64,000 nucleotides of DNA from Apostichopus japonicus. Taxonomy: Eukaryota > Echinodermata > Holothuroidea > Aspidochirotida > Stichopodidae. The stretch is taken from the NCBI RefSeq assembly GCF_037975245.1, contig NC_092578.1:9216359-9280358 (forward strand). The letters are read 5' to 3'. Shown here one piece after another: positions 52,999 to 63,890 of the stretch. Position 1 is the stretch's first letter; every line of letters begins with the position of its first letter. Under the pieces are notes generated by a model. That model had not been told where the DNA came from. It searched no databases and saw nothing but the letters and a program-made list of their open reading frames with translations. Made by a program: the position numbers and the translations under genes.

Positions 52999-53402
52999 TC
53001 AGTTCAAACTTCCTGATCAAAATGTCTTTCAGTTTTAATCATTATTTTACAATTTGTCACGACTCAAGCAAACACTTCAAAGAATGGTCTGGGTAAAAGT
53101 TTAACTGGCTTTAATGTAGCATTGCTAAATTAGTTTCAGGAAACGCTTTTCACGATAAAATAATCGAAACTGAAATTTACATAGGCTACTTTAAAGCCGT
53201 TCCGTATCCGCACAAAGTCTACTTGTAATCAGAACATAATATTTGTGGTTGCTTTGTGATTTACTTTCCATGAAAAGATGACTTCAGACAAACTGTTTGC
53301 TGTGATATGTCATAGTTCATGGAATAATTATTTCTGTGCCTGAGAGTATTGAAGAGTTGAAAAAAAGAAGAGCTTAATGATCACCTTACTTTATACAGTG
53401 AA

Positions 53403-53803
53403 CAGTGGCGTCGTGCCCCCCCCCCCAAAAAAAAATTGTCAAAGGTGTCATAAAATTTTGTCATAATTTAAACCAAAAAAAGTGTTTTCGAAATCGAAAA
53501 GTAGACTAAATAGTCAATTGCTCTTTGATGGTCGTTGCGGATTTTCCACACACCTCAAGGCGAAATATCGCGATCACTTCCTTCGCGAATATTTCCCAAA
53601 ATAAAAAAATTGCCGGAAATTTTTATCAATTTTAGAGGTGTTGCTTACTGCCATAAGGCACGGGAAGGGCCGTTTCCTGCAATCTGAGGGGTCTGCCAGA
53701 CGAAAAATTTTCTTGTACCCTGCGCGCCAACCTGCGGTGGCGCTCCGCTTAGATAGTCAACACCTGCGGCTCCCCCAATATTTATTTTCGCACGACGCAC
53801 CTG
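53403..53803. mobile_element. Short hAT-like MITE, about 400 bp
   Basis: The left end CAGTGGCGTCGTGC (53403-53416) and the reverse complement of the right end, CAGGTGCGTCGTGC (53790-53803), match at 12 of 14. The flanks acagtgaa and atagtgga agree at 6 of 8, compatible with an old 8-bp duplication. No ORF of its own. Confidence 0.6.
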
Positions 53804-55147
53804 ATAGTGGATATACTTATTCCTATCATAAACGTAAATTAAAATCATGCGAGGATTAGGAAAGCAAGTCTTGACTTATGTACTACTGTAGATGCATGTA
53901 CAAATCATATTACATATAGCAATCATGTTTGTGATGGCGAAAGTAAACTACATTGTACGCCGTGTATAAAAGTATACATACTCTAAGTTATCCACATGTC
54001 ATCTCAACACTTCCAATGTCGAGATTTTCTTTCGATTTGATTTTGCAACAAACGACAGAGTCACTTTCACATTATTACCTGATTAGGTCTTCAGCGGTCA
54101 TTAGTGTGTAAAGCTTTGTAACTGATGCTAGCAGAAATGTTTTCCATGACAAAAAAACGGCGCTGTGTTAATCTATATTGCACCACATGTACCAACGTCA
54201 TATCAGGTGTAAAGTGTATTACATGATTTATCTTACTAGAATTAGAATGTTAATATATATATATATATATATATACTATAATTCATATTCTATTTGTGTG
54301 TAGTAGCGAAGTCACATATTGCAATTTATTACTATATATATACTATGTGTCATTCGTGGTAGTTCGCAGTTGCTTAGTCCCAACAAATGTGACCAAGGGA
54401 AAATTAATTCATTGTCGTCGTGTGCGCCAATCAGTCAGTTGTGAGACTGTGGGTCTTACAAAAGGTCATTTAAAATGGAGGGAAATCGTAACGTAGTCAA
54501 ATTATGCCACCCAGGCTCTCCTCACCGGGCATGGTGGCGCTGACAAACGGACTATAGTACCCAGAGTGAATCACATCAATGGTCACACCGCAGTATAAAT
54601 TGCAGATATGTTATCTCTGTTACCTTCAGGACAACTCATCAACATATTGGAATGAATTCAAGTGTAGGAAGTCAACGGCTTCCAATTCCAATTTTATGCC
54701 TATGTCGATTACAGTTTTCTCCTTTTCTGTATATAATAGGTTACATGAATTTCTTTAAAGTATGCAAAGCAGAGACACCGACAGATAGTCTACCCTTGTA
54801 CACACCAATGATCAATTTTGGAACCAAATGCTTTGTTAAACACATGTTATCTTAGTTTAAAGGCGTTCGAATCGTCATGCTGTTTTAAGACGCCCATTCA
54901 GCTTCCTAACACAAATAGCGTTTTGAAGGGACGGATGCATTCAGACTTATACCACCAAAGTGACATGAATTTTAAATGATATATGTTACAAAAGTATAAC
55001 TTCGGTGATTGACTGTTTTCGAGTGTAACGGTAAATTGACAAATAGTACTATGAGTACAGTATTCATAACAATTACACACAAAAAACTCATAACAAATTA
55101 AATACAAACATTAAAGATGAAGAATTGTTTTTGAGAGTAAAGAATAC
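53804..55147. other. Intergenic region between integrin copy B and the Ig receptor
   Basis: AT-rich, with a short TA run near 54252-54276. I see no gene. The open frames here are short and featureless. Confidence 0.5.
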
Positions 55148-56701
55148 TCATTTAACAATAGCATACTGTTCATCGTCTTGTAAAGGTTCACAGGGAGAGA
55201 GATAACCACCACTGTCATATGTAAATGAAGATGAATTTATGTTCACATGGTTCTCTGTGGGAAGAATTCCCGGTAAAACGTCTACGGGAGCATAATACAG
55301 TTGAGTTGTGCCCTTGCTTTGTTGAGAGTTTGTCACATAAACGCGACTATAGAGAAGAAACACAACAGCAACACAAACAACAACAATGATGATGATCACC
55401 AAGGTCAAATATATTGCTAGATTGGTTACTAGGACAGAGAGTGGTGAATATGATATATGTACTGTTGTTGTGATGACTTTATCTCCATAGTAACCAACAC
55501 ATTGTATGTCAACTGAGAAGACGTCACTTCCGGTATCCGTAACATTAAGTTCAATGCATTTATCGCCTTTATTAATATCATATTTCCAATGACTAGGGAT
55601 GTTAGTCCAGGTTAGGTTAACTTCGCTCACATTACTGGTACACTTAAAAATATGATTCTTCACTTTACTGAAATTTTTTTCTGATGGAGTCACCGCAACA
55701 AAGAACAAATGGAGAATTTGGATCATGGATGTGATATTTCTATTTATGTAGTTACCAAGACATTGTATATCCCCTGAGTAGACGCCGCTTCCGGTATCCG
55801 ATACAGTGAGTTCAATGTAAGTATCCCGTTCAATAATATCATATTCCCAATGACTAGGGATGTTAGTCCAGGTTAGGTTAACTTCACTCACATTACTGGT
55901 ACAACGAAATATTGCATTCCTAATAACACTAAAGTCGATAGTTGAAGGTGTGGCTGTGACAGAGAACAACGGGAGAAACAGAATAGGTCCGAAGGAGCAA
56001 GATCCTTGATAACGCTGATAAGGTGCTGGTAATTGTTGAGAGACATTGCAGACAAAGATACTATTGTTAAATGATGAGTTAAAGTACGATGAGAATGATA
56101 GAGTCTTAAAGGGGTGCGGGTGCATGGTTACTGTCCTGGTTAAGTTGCTAGTGACGTCATTGATTTCATCTCCATCTCTGAAGTAAATTGACATCATCAC
56201 TGGTGGGTCTCCTTCCTCTGAAGTACAATTCATCTCGATGTCACTTTGTACCGAATCCTCAAATACGAATCGAGATGGAGTTGATGGCGAACACAGAGGA
56301 TTTACATCATTGATCGGATTAAAGCCTCTGGTAGTGGCAAATAATTGCAGGTCGCTCTGACATGTATACGATGTGTCATTTAACTGACGGGTTAGGTTGT
56401 TTATTGTAAACAGAGAAGTCGTTGAATTAATCACATCATACTGATAAGTGTCTAAGAACCTATCCAGTAAAACCGAATTTTCAACTATGTTTATAAAACC
56501 GTTATCGTAGATAGTGATGTTAGTCTTGCTGCTTCTCTTCTGCTCACAGTAAATCTCTACCTTACTACCGAAAGGGAAGTATTTCACAGCGCTCGTAGCT
56601 CCTAGCGGGCCAAACTGTGCATATTTTATCTCCGTTTGAGAAGAATATGCAATTAAGAAAGCAAAGATCAGCATAAGGACAAAAATAACATTTATTGCCA
56701 T
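55148..56701 (-). CDS. Intronless Ig-domain type I membrane receptor with ITIM-like tail
   Basis: A single exon of 517 codons with ATG at 56701-56699. Residues 1-22 are a signal peptide (MAINVIFVLMLIFAFLIAYS). Four Ig-like modules follow, judged by cysteine pairs about C52-C114, C159-C218, C267-C314 and C354-C401. Modules 3 and 4 are a recent duplication, sharing an identical 19-residue stretch at 267-285 and 354-372. A transmembrane helix lies at about 422-451 (TLVIIIIVVVCVAVVFLLYS). The 66-residue tail has L468-x-Y470-x-x-V473, which fits the ITIM consensus, plus Y500-L-S-P and a terminal Y513-A-I-V. Many N-glycosylation sequons (NIT, NST, NDT, NLT, NNS, NVS) support surface exposure. The design suggests a recognition or inhibitory receptor; no ligand can be inferred. 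Being intronless amid intron-rich neighbours, it may be a retrogene, or the Ig modules may simply be encoded together. Confidence 0.9.
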   Translation of the reverse strand: MAINVIFVLMLIFAFLIAYSSQTEIKYAQFGPLGATSAVKYFPFGSKVEIYCEQKRSSKTNITIYDNGFINIVENSVLLDRFLDTYQYDVINSTTSLFTINNLTRQLNDTSYTCQSDLQLFATTRGFNPINDVNPLCSPSTPSRFVFEDSVQSDIEMNCTSEEGDPPVMMSIYFRDGDEINDVTSNLTRTVTMHPHPFKTLSFSSYFNSSFNNSIFVCNVSQQLPAPYQRYQGSCSFGPILFLPLFSVTATPSTIDFSVIRNAIFRCTSNVSEVNLTWTNIPSHWEYDIIERDTYIELTVSDTGSGVYSGDIQCLGNYINRNITSMIQILHLFFVAVTPSEKNFSKVKNHIFKCTSNVSEVNLTWTNIPSHWKYDINKGDKCIELNVTDTGSDVFSVDIQCVGYYGDKVITTTVHISYSPLSVLVTNLAIYLTLVIIIIVVVCVAVVFLLYSRVYVTNSQQSKGTTQLYYAPVDVLPGILPTENHVNINSSSFTYDSGGYLSPCEPLQDDEQYAIVK

Positions 56702-56776
56702 TTTAAAGCTGTATTTCTCTACCTTCTCATAAATGTGCCAATGTCTTTTTGCAATGTCCGCTTACAATTTTAATCA

Positions 56777-56786
56777 CTTATTTATA
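56777..56786 (-). promoter_or_regulatory. Possible TATA box of the Ig receptor gene
   Basis: TATAAATAAG on the minus strand, about 75-85 bases upstream of the ATG, which would leave a short 5' UTR of about 45-55 bases. Based on sequence match only. Confidence 0.45.
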
Positions 56787-57245
56787 ATCAGCTATATAGC
56801 TGCAATCAAAACACGTGATGGCTAAAAGTGAGTCTTGAATGGTAAGTTCCGATGCACTTAATAAAATGTAATAAAGTTCAATACTAGTCTGATCCTTTAT
56901 GAATAAAAATTGCAGCACATATTTCTCGCAGAGTGATGATATATTACACAGACTGTTAATGCGCTGTTAAGTTGGTACATATATGTACACATAGCATGAT
57001 TATGAAACAATCCTTGTCGATACTTCATGTAAATATTGATGTATCCTTGGTCCAATAAAAACAAGAAATATATCATGTGCGTGGCAGTCTCAAGCACTGA
57101 ATCCCAGAGGAAAGAGCAGGCATGTGTTAGTAAAATCCCTGATCCCTCCGTTCAACACACAATTATTGTGTACTGGATTTATACATCACCACTGGCTTTA
57201 CGGCGTACTCACTGCCTTTGCGTTCGGAGAGGTAATGGTAAAGGC

Positions 57246-57868
57246 AAAATGCTTACAATTGCCACAAAAATATGAAAATGGAAAAGAACCGGAATCCACC
57301 TGCCACTATGGTACCACACGTTGATAAAATGACACACGTGATGTTTAAAGTATGATCTTCCAAACGGAATAGGCTGGAACGATATATGAGACGTTTTTTT
57401 ACAAAAACTGGCTGATAATCATTTCTGTAACATGCGAAAACAATTGTCCGATTTGACTCTCCTTTGATGTAGCAGCAGCTGCATGAAGCTTAAACCTGAA
57501 TGACTCCTCCTCATCAAAAACTGAAAGTGTCGCTTGCTAAAAACTAGACGTCTTCCTCCCTGAAAATCTCCCTAACTGCCCAAGTGTACAAGTTTTAATA
57601 CCTGAGTAATTTCCCTCACTTAATAACAGAATGTCTCCATCCTTAAAGGCTGAACGTTTCCCTCACTATTCTACCTACTTTCTGATCTACAGATTGGTTT
57701 CTTTAAACGTTCATTGAAAGATAAAATGGGGGTGAAACGTGACTTTACCGCTGTAAAGACTTAAGAGAAGAACAGCACAGATCCCCCGAAACTTGCCGAG
57801 GAACCTTGCAATAGTCCTTCAGGAGTTAATTGATTTGAACACATTTCTTCCAATTATTGTTTTACCCT
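57246..57868 (+). pseudogene. Third, partial copy of the integrin tail exon and its flank
   Basis: The stretch from 'aaaatgcttacaattgccac' onward matches 1727-2360 in copy A and 49077-49560 in copy B. It keeps the acceptor 'tctgatctacag' and a tail exon from 57693 reading IGFFKRSLKDKMGVKRDFTA, then VKT and TAA at 57762-57764. The codons after that are still recognisable further on but out of frame. No transmembrane exon is visible upstream, so it is a relic unless spliced to something else. It keeps the minisatellite missing from copy B, like copy A. Confidence 0.85.
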
Positions 57869-59829
57869 TTCTATGATAAATTCTATAAAGACAAATCAAC
57901 TTGTGTTGCATTCCTTGCCTCAACTTTACATTATAGAGTATACGTCATGTTTTAAGAAGTGTTTCAATTGTCCTATGCCAAAGCAATTTTCTGGTTTCAT
58001 ATAATGCATTACCTTTATTGAATTATCTCACTATTTAAAAAATATAACTCAGTCGGGTGGTTATGATCTGGGTCAAAGTTCAATGTAGGTCAAAGATCAA
58101 ATTGGCCTAAAGTGTGCGAAAAAGTTTGTCGCGAACTCCTAAACCGCAAGTCCGATCAAGTCCAAACGTTGTGGGTACGTCGTACGTGCCTGATCTTGTA
58201 AGACCGTGCTTGTGTGATTAATTGCGTCATAGGTTTAATGTCATAGGTCAGTAGACATAAAAATAGTTTTTATCCATTTTCTGCTTGTCAACATGTAGGA
58301 AAATGTCATTAAACTACACGATATGTAGGCTAAATAATGGTGGGATGAATTTGAAATAGTTCTTATGTAGTTGTCAAGTGTCGAGGTCAGAGTTAAATGT
58401 AGGTCAAAGGTCAAACGGGCCTAAATTTTGCGTAGAATAACGCCATTTCAGGTGTCCCAGAAAATCCATATGGAAGAAGCAATAATGTTTGTTTCGTCAA
58501 GGAGTCGTTGTGATGTTGAGTGTTGTGTCGTAACTCTTACCCTCCACAACTCCCTCTGTCGGATGAGACTGCGGCTGCTTTCAAGGTCATCCTTATTGGC
58601 CCGAAATATAAGGATGCTAAACATTGCGAGAAAGATTTCAAAAGTTATTTCATAGACTGTATGATCCGCCATAATTATGCAAAGAAATAACACAAATATA
58701 GAAGAGAACTTAATTAGAGATTTAAATGACGCAATGATGCAAAACGCTTTACTGGTGGCAGTGCAAGATGTGTTCATACATATCTGAATCTCAGTGACCA
58801 TAATTAGACTTTCTAGCATATTTTGTATGCTGTTGATGCCATTTATAGCCTCTCAGGAGCAGGCATATGTTTGACAGTTGCAAATCTGCGAGAAAAAAAA
58901 AGAAGATTTGATGGTGCCTTAACCATGATCATCTCATGGACAGGATAATTAGTTGCCTTCCTACGCCTTCGATTCACTAAACTATACATAGTTTACGACA
59001 TAATGTTTGAATTGTCTTATACCTGTTTCTCTCTCATTTACAAGCAACAAAGGTAAACTAACTAAATATAACAGTGGTATAGAAATATTGCTTTATACAT
59101 AGCTTCTTGACCTTTTACTGGGCGGAATATGCCCCCCAAAAAACCTAACTTTTTGACAAATTTGTATCTTCCCAACCCATCTAGCTATAGACTTGGTTTG
59201 AGTGTTAGAATAAAGCTGAAATAGAGATCTATTAAAAAAAGGGGGTGCTATGGAACAAGAACTACACCGTCGCGTTCATATGACGTCATGAATACTCCAG
59301 CCTATAAGCTGGTTAGAACGTGATGATGTTTTCACTGCACTGTGGTTTATTGTCAGTTAAAGATAATGCAAAACGCAAATCTTTGCAGTAACCACTATGC
59401 GTGAGTACTGTATTGTACTATGTGCAACCGTGAATGAGAAGTACGCGCAAGCCTAAGTAGGTCATCGCTGAAGTCGTACACGCGCTCGACTTATATATTC
59501 AACATAAGTAACAACAACGAAAGGAATGGAATTTACAACTGATATCATGGGAATGGTTTCCGCGTGGCACACAAAGCTGTCTGCGTCATGTATTGGTCCT
59601 TGTAACTTAGCAACTTACACAAAATCTGTAACGCGTATTTACGCATGATTGTCAATGATGCAAATTCATTGGTTACTTGGGCTGTGTGACGAAACACGAG
59701 ATACATGAAAACATCATTCCTCAGTTACACAACCACCGTGTATATTATTCGTTGACTAGTTCAGCATTAATACGCATCGTATTGCAATCTACGCTACTAA
59801 AGCTCACTTCTATTGAATTAATTCCTTTA
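57869..59829. other. Intergenic region with a repeated direct-repeat-1 cluster
   Basis: No gene seen. Two related segments (58040-58120 and 58370-58430) share 'atgtaggtcaaag(a/g)tcaaa' and a following 'ggcctaaa'. A 123-codon minus-strand open frame at 58448-58819 has no recognisable feature. Confidence 0.45.
58070..58413 (+). promoter_or_regulatory. Cluster of nuclear-receptor DR1-like sites
   Basis: GGGTCAAAGTTCA (58070-58082), AGGTCAAAGATCA (58087-58099) and a perfect direct repeat AGGTCAAAGGTCA (58401-58413) fit the DR1 half-site arrangement bound by RXR/HNF4-type receptors. They lie in two copies of a repeated sequence, so they may be transposon-derived. Function is unproven. Confidence 0.4.
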
Positions 59830-60003
59830 ATGATTCGCTTCTCCTCCATCCTTGGAGGGATCCTCCTCCTGTTATTGGTGGTGGGACCGAGAGGTTATGC
59901 TGCCATAACTGTCCCTGACGTCTGCTTACGTGTCACTCCGGATAAGGTTTGGATTCGTCTCGAGTTGAAACCATCTTTGAACGCGACCAGTAACCTTCCA
60001 AAG
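59830..60003 (+). CDS. Unknown gene, exon 1 with signal peptide
   Basis: The ATG at 59830 is followed by RFSSILGGILLLLLVVGPRG and AAITVPDVC, a typical cleavable leader. An upstream in-frame ATG at 59677 exists but would place the leader internally. Ends CCAAAG before gtgaga. Confidence 0.7.
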
Positions 60004-63000
60004 GTGAGAGTAACTTGATCACTTTTCGTAGCTAGTTTCCATCCACCAAAGAAATGTGAATCTGTGTGTTCTTTGCAGACGGCCTGGAGATTGAGACTTC
60101 TAGGGCTCATCCCGGAGAAAGCCAAATGCGAGCTTCTTCTTTGTGTATTGGGTGGGGGAGTGGGGGTGATCAGGAAGAGGTCCCATCTCGGATAACATGC
60201 CATGCACTTTCACCCAGAAAGGCATGGTCTGTTAATAAAACTATATGACATTACATAATGGTGCCTTGTAACTGATGTTTAATGTTTGAGTATAGTTAAG
60301 ACGCTTAGGTACAAACGGGCACATAGCTGTAGTTTTGGCAGCGGAATGATGAGGGGGGGGGGGGGAGTGGGAGGGAGCGGAGGTGAGTAGCTAGATCATG
60401 AGTCTGTTTTATAATACATATAGTCTGTTGCTAAAAGTTAGTGTTTGGTTGTTTCCGGACGTTCTAAATTGGTTGCCACATTCAATTCGGACAGTTACAT
60501 GAGACAACATCCAAATCTTTAATATGATCAACACTTTTTACAGAAACGTGTTTTTGTCTTTATAGCATGAATATTTCTGTCTCTGTGTTTTAAGTGTTTG
60601 TGTGAGCCTGTGCGTGGGTGTGGGTCGGTCTGGGGGAGGGGTCGGAATGGGGTTAGTTGGGAGTGGATTGGGACGAACGGTAATGTAAATACTGATTACA
60701 ATCAATGGTAACATATCCTTCTGCAGGCATTGGGTGGATTGGTAGGGGAGAGGGTGCCATGCCAGAGTTAGACATAAACTACTACTTTCTATCGCCAGTT
60801 AATGATTTTATTAATTCGATAAATACTTTAACTTACTCGTTCGTTCACTGTTTCGTTTGATCTTCTACTTATTGATCTGATATTGATCATTCATTGAGTT
60901 TTCTTCTTCTTTTTTCCATTTGTTCGTCCACCTACCCATCCGTAAAGTCATCATTCCATCCATTCATCCAATCATTCATTCATTCATTCATTCATTCATC
61001 CATCCATTCATCCATCCATTCATTCATTCATTCATTCATCCATCCAATTATTCATTCATCCATTCATCCATACATAAATACATTCATCCAACATTTATTC
61101 ATTCACCCACTAACTCCCCCACTCACTCACTCAGTCCCCTCACTCACTCATTGAGTTTTCATTTACATTCATCCATTCATTCATTCATCCATCCATCTAT
61201 TCATTCATTCATCCATTCATCCATTCATCCATTTATCAATTCATACATTCATTCATACATACATTCATCCAACATTCATTCCTTCACTCACTCACTTCCC
61301 CACTCACTCATTTATTTTCTGTCACCAGACCTTGGACCTTACTAATGTGATATGTTGCAACAATCCTCGTAAGACATGTTCCCCTCCTCGACCTCTGGCT
61401 CTATCCTTTGACAATGTTCTATCTCTTGTTCAGTATCCCATCAGTCCAACATCGGTAGGTCTTTTATCTGATACTACTTCTATATCAATTATTATCATAA
61501 TCAACATTTGTTATTCGATATGAATTTCCCACACCGTTATCTCGTTGTAATACATTTCCATTGCGAATAGATTCCTGCATCCCATGTTACTATACTTTTT
61601 ACCAGTAAAATTCATTCTGTTCAGGTTTCGTGCCATTAGAAATCTCCTAAAATCAGATGTTAATGGGAGAAGGAGAGGGTGGGGGTGGGTGTTATGTAAT
61701 GACTTGGTAATGTACGCTTGGTCACTAACTATTAAATTTCTGTTCATATGACATTTTCGGTTTACTGCTACTGTCTTATATAGAGGGTGACCTTTCACTG
61801 GTCCCCGCTACCGAAATCCTCACCGATTAATGATATTGTCTCAAACGATTCTCATTTCGTATTGTTTAACATTCCGGGTGGTGTGGTGGGGGGGGGGGGG
61901 CTGCTCATAAACTGGTTTATCATGATTGTCATACCTAGTACACAGCGTACACTATAATTAATTCTATTTTGACAGATGGCAGTCAGCAAGAAAACGGATT
62001 CGGATGTTGATTTCCGGGGTGATCTCTGGTACGTATACCGTATATATTTATCAATATATGAACATTCGCATGTAGTACAAAAGGTTGTAGTGCACTAAAA
62101 GTGCACTACAAGTGCACTATAACAAAACCTTTTTATGTTTAATAGCCTTCTCGTGTTTTAAGATTTTTCTGTTCGTATTTTTCATAATTGTTTCATTTTC
62201 GTTTCTGTGTTTTCTAGACTTTTTTATTCCTTTTGATTTCTCTGTCTGTTTATTTCTATTTTTTAGGTTTTGTAAAGCGCCTAGAGGCCTTTTGGTATTT
62301 GTCGCTATATTAAGAACTTATTTATTATTATAATTATTAAGTACCTTCACTCTGTTTGGAACCCACCCTTGTCCCCTCACCTCCCTCTCCCCCCCCCCCC
62401 TCAAGGCCAAAACATACAAACTTAGTATAATTTGTCACATATACTGGGTAATATCATTCGTGCATGTTTACAATGGTTTAATTACCAATCCTCCCCTCCA
62501 CACTAATATTGATCCGGATTCCGTATTTTAGTCACTGGCCTGAAGTGGCACTGGATTTGGTCACTACTCCAAGAGAAAGACATTTGGTTATATACACTCT
62601 CATTATCATATACCGCGGTGTTTCCCTGTGGTCATTGGCATAAAAATATCCATTTATGATCAATTATGTTATTTGAAAGAAAGACAGTTTCTGTTTATCT
62701 GTTTAATTCTTTATTTTTCTTCATTGTTTTTCAATTTCTTTATTTTAAATTTTGTTGCCATCAGGTATTCTCTTTATGAGTTTGAAGAGCCATTCCTGAA
62801 TCAGTCCTTTGACCTCTGCTTGACATTTGACCTACCCGACGCTAGTACTCACGGCGTTTGTACCCGATTGGATTGGAACCACAAGTTCAGGGGTATAAAA
62901 CAAGCTGAGGTGAGTTTGGATATCACGAAACTATATGTATTATCCGGGTCTCACAATAATCCCCATAGCAAAGGATAATGACGTTATGCAGCTTGACTAG

Positions 63001-63890
63001 GTCCATTCGTGGAAAGTGTTTAGTAAATCTGTGTAAAATATTGATCTCTCTTTGTAAATCTTGTATATACTCTTTCTTTATACCCCACCCCCCCCCCCCA
63101 TGGAGGGGTATTTGGAGCATTGAGGCTTAGCAAAAGGGAGGTTCCGGGTTTGATACCTGGCCGGGTCATAGTAAGGTGGGTTTTCATCTAAGATCAATCT
63201 AAGGTTTTCCCATCTGAAATGACTTTCTAAATTGAAAAAATTCCAAATGTTAGTTAAATATGTTGAATTGGAAGCCACCCGACGTGTAAGTTGTAATTCA
63301 TTAGCCCTTGTGGGTTTCTCCCACATTTGTGGTCGTTTAAGAGTCGTAAAACTAACTGCTCATTATTATTATATTATCTGAGTAAAATATTTATCTCTCT
63401 TTGTAAATCTTGTATAATCTTTCCTTATCCCCCCCCCCCAAATGAAACTATTCATATTTCGATCAAACTGAAGTACGATCAACCCTGTGTGTATATACTG
63501 TTGATCTGTTATGTCTTTTAGTCACTATAATACATCCTTTCCAACATTTATGTTTCTAATATTTTAGAAGATTTTTACAGCACTATGTCAAGACACTATG
63601 GACAATATTCCTGAATTTGAAGGGTCAAGACTGAATGTTGCCAAAGTTTGGCACACTTGCCGTCAAATATTTTATATTAGTTTTCGTAGGACTCTTGTTA
63701 TCTCTGTTTCCAATTTCTGTGACTCTACGATTTCAACTTTTAGACATATACCTCAGTGCGAATGCGTCAACGACAATCACTTGGTGAAGACTATATCACG
63801 ACCAACCAGTTTCTCCTCATCCGAGAGTTAGCTGTTGATGACAACCAAAACAGACAAAGAACAGTGAGTGAGACAAATATAGGTTATAAC
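59830..63890 (+). CDS. Unknown multi-exon gene, signal peptide (3' end outside window)
   Basis: Putative exons: 59830-60003 (signal peptide, then AITVPDVCLRVTPDKVWIRL and NATSNLPK, phase 0), 60079-60165 (TAWRLRLLGLIPEKAKCELL, less sure), 61329-61454 (TLDLTNVICCNNPRKTCSPP), 61976-62028 (MAVSKKTDSDVDFRGDL), 62765-62909 (YSLYEFEEPFLNQSFDLCLT), an exon starting 63568 (KIFTALCQDTMDNIPEFEGS), and one near 63744-63864 (MRQRQSLGEDYITTNQ) ending before gtgagt. Phases agree across 59830, 61329, 61976 and 62765, and the W at the 62028/62765 junction is completed correctly. Several cysteines and a signal peptide indicate an extracellular protein. I do not recognise the family. Confidence 0.6.
60946..61310. 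repeat. CATT/CATC microsatellite with higher-order duplication
   Basis: Tetranucleotide ATTC/ATCC repeats in two blocks (about 60946-61140 and 61160-61310). Each block ends in 'ttcatccaacatt(t/c)attc' followed by CACT-rich sequence, so a unit of about 190 bp was itself duplicated. The open frames made of HPFIHSFIH-type text are artefacts. Confidence 0.92.
61329..61454 (+). CDS. Unknown gene, cysteine-containing exon
   Basis: 42 codons, phase 0-0, acceptor tctgtcaccag directly after the ATTC repeat, donor gtaggt. Contains CCNNPRKTC. Confidence 0.65.
61976..62028 (+). CDS. Unknown gene, short exon
   Basis: 53 bases between ttttgacag and gtacgt, phase 0 to 2. The broken W codon is restored by the next exon. 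Confidence 0.65.
62765..62909 (+). CDS. Unknown gene, exon with conserved-looking core
   Basis: It encodes YSLYEFEEPFLNQSFDLCLT, then FDLPDASTHGVCTRLDW, with NQS as a glycosylation sequon. Acceptor gccatcag, donor gtgagt. Confidence 0.7.
63100..63376 (+). repeat. tRNA-derived SINE flanked by direct repeats
   Basis: A tRNA-like head (ggagcattgaggcttag) is followed by a B box GGTTTGATACC (63147-63157, one mismatch to consensus) and a body 'aaggtgggttttcatc'. It ends in an ATT-rich tail (63360-63376). Flanking sequences 63031-63099 and 63380-63438 are direct repeats ('taaaatatt(g/t)atctctctt' and a C run). Confidence 0.65.

Noticed and set aside
58448-58819. Minus-strand ORF of 123 codons
   Set aside because: It has a hydrophobic patch but no leader or conserved motif, and it overlaps repeated DNA.
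60894-61345. Histidine/isoleucine/serine-rich ORFs
   Set aside because: They are translations of the CATT/CATC repeat.
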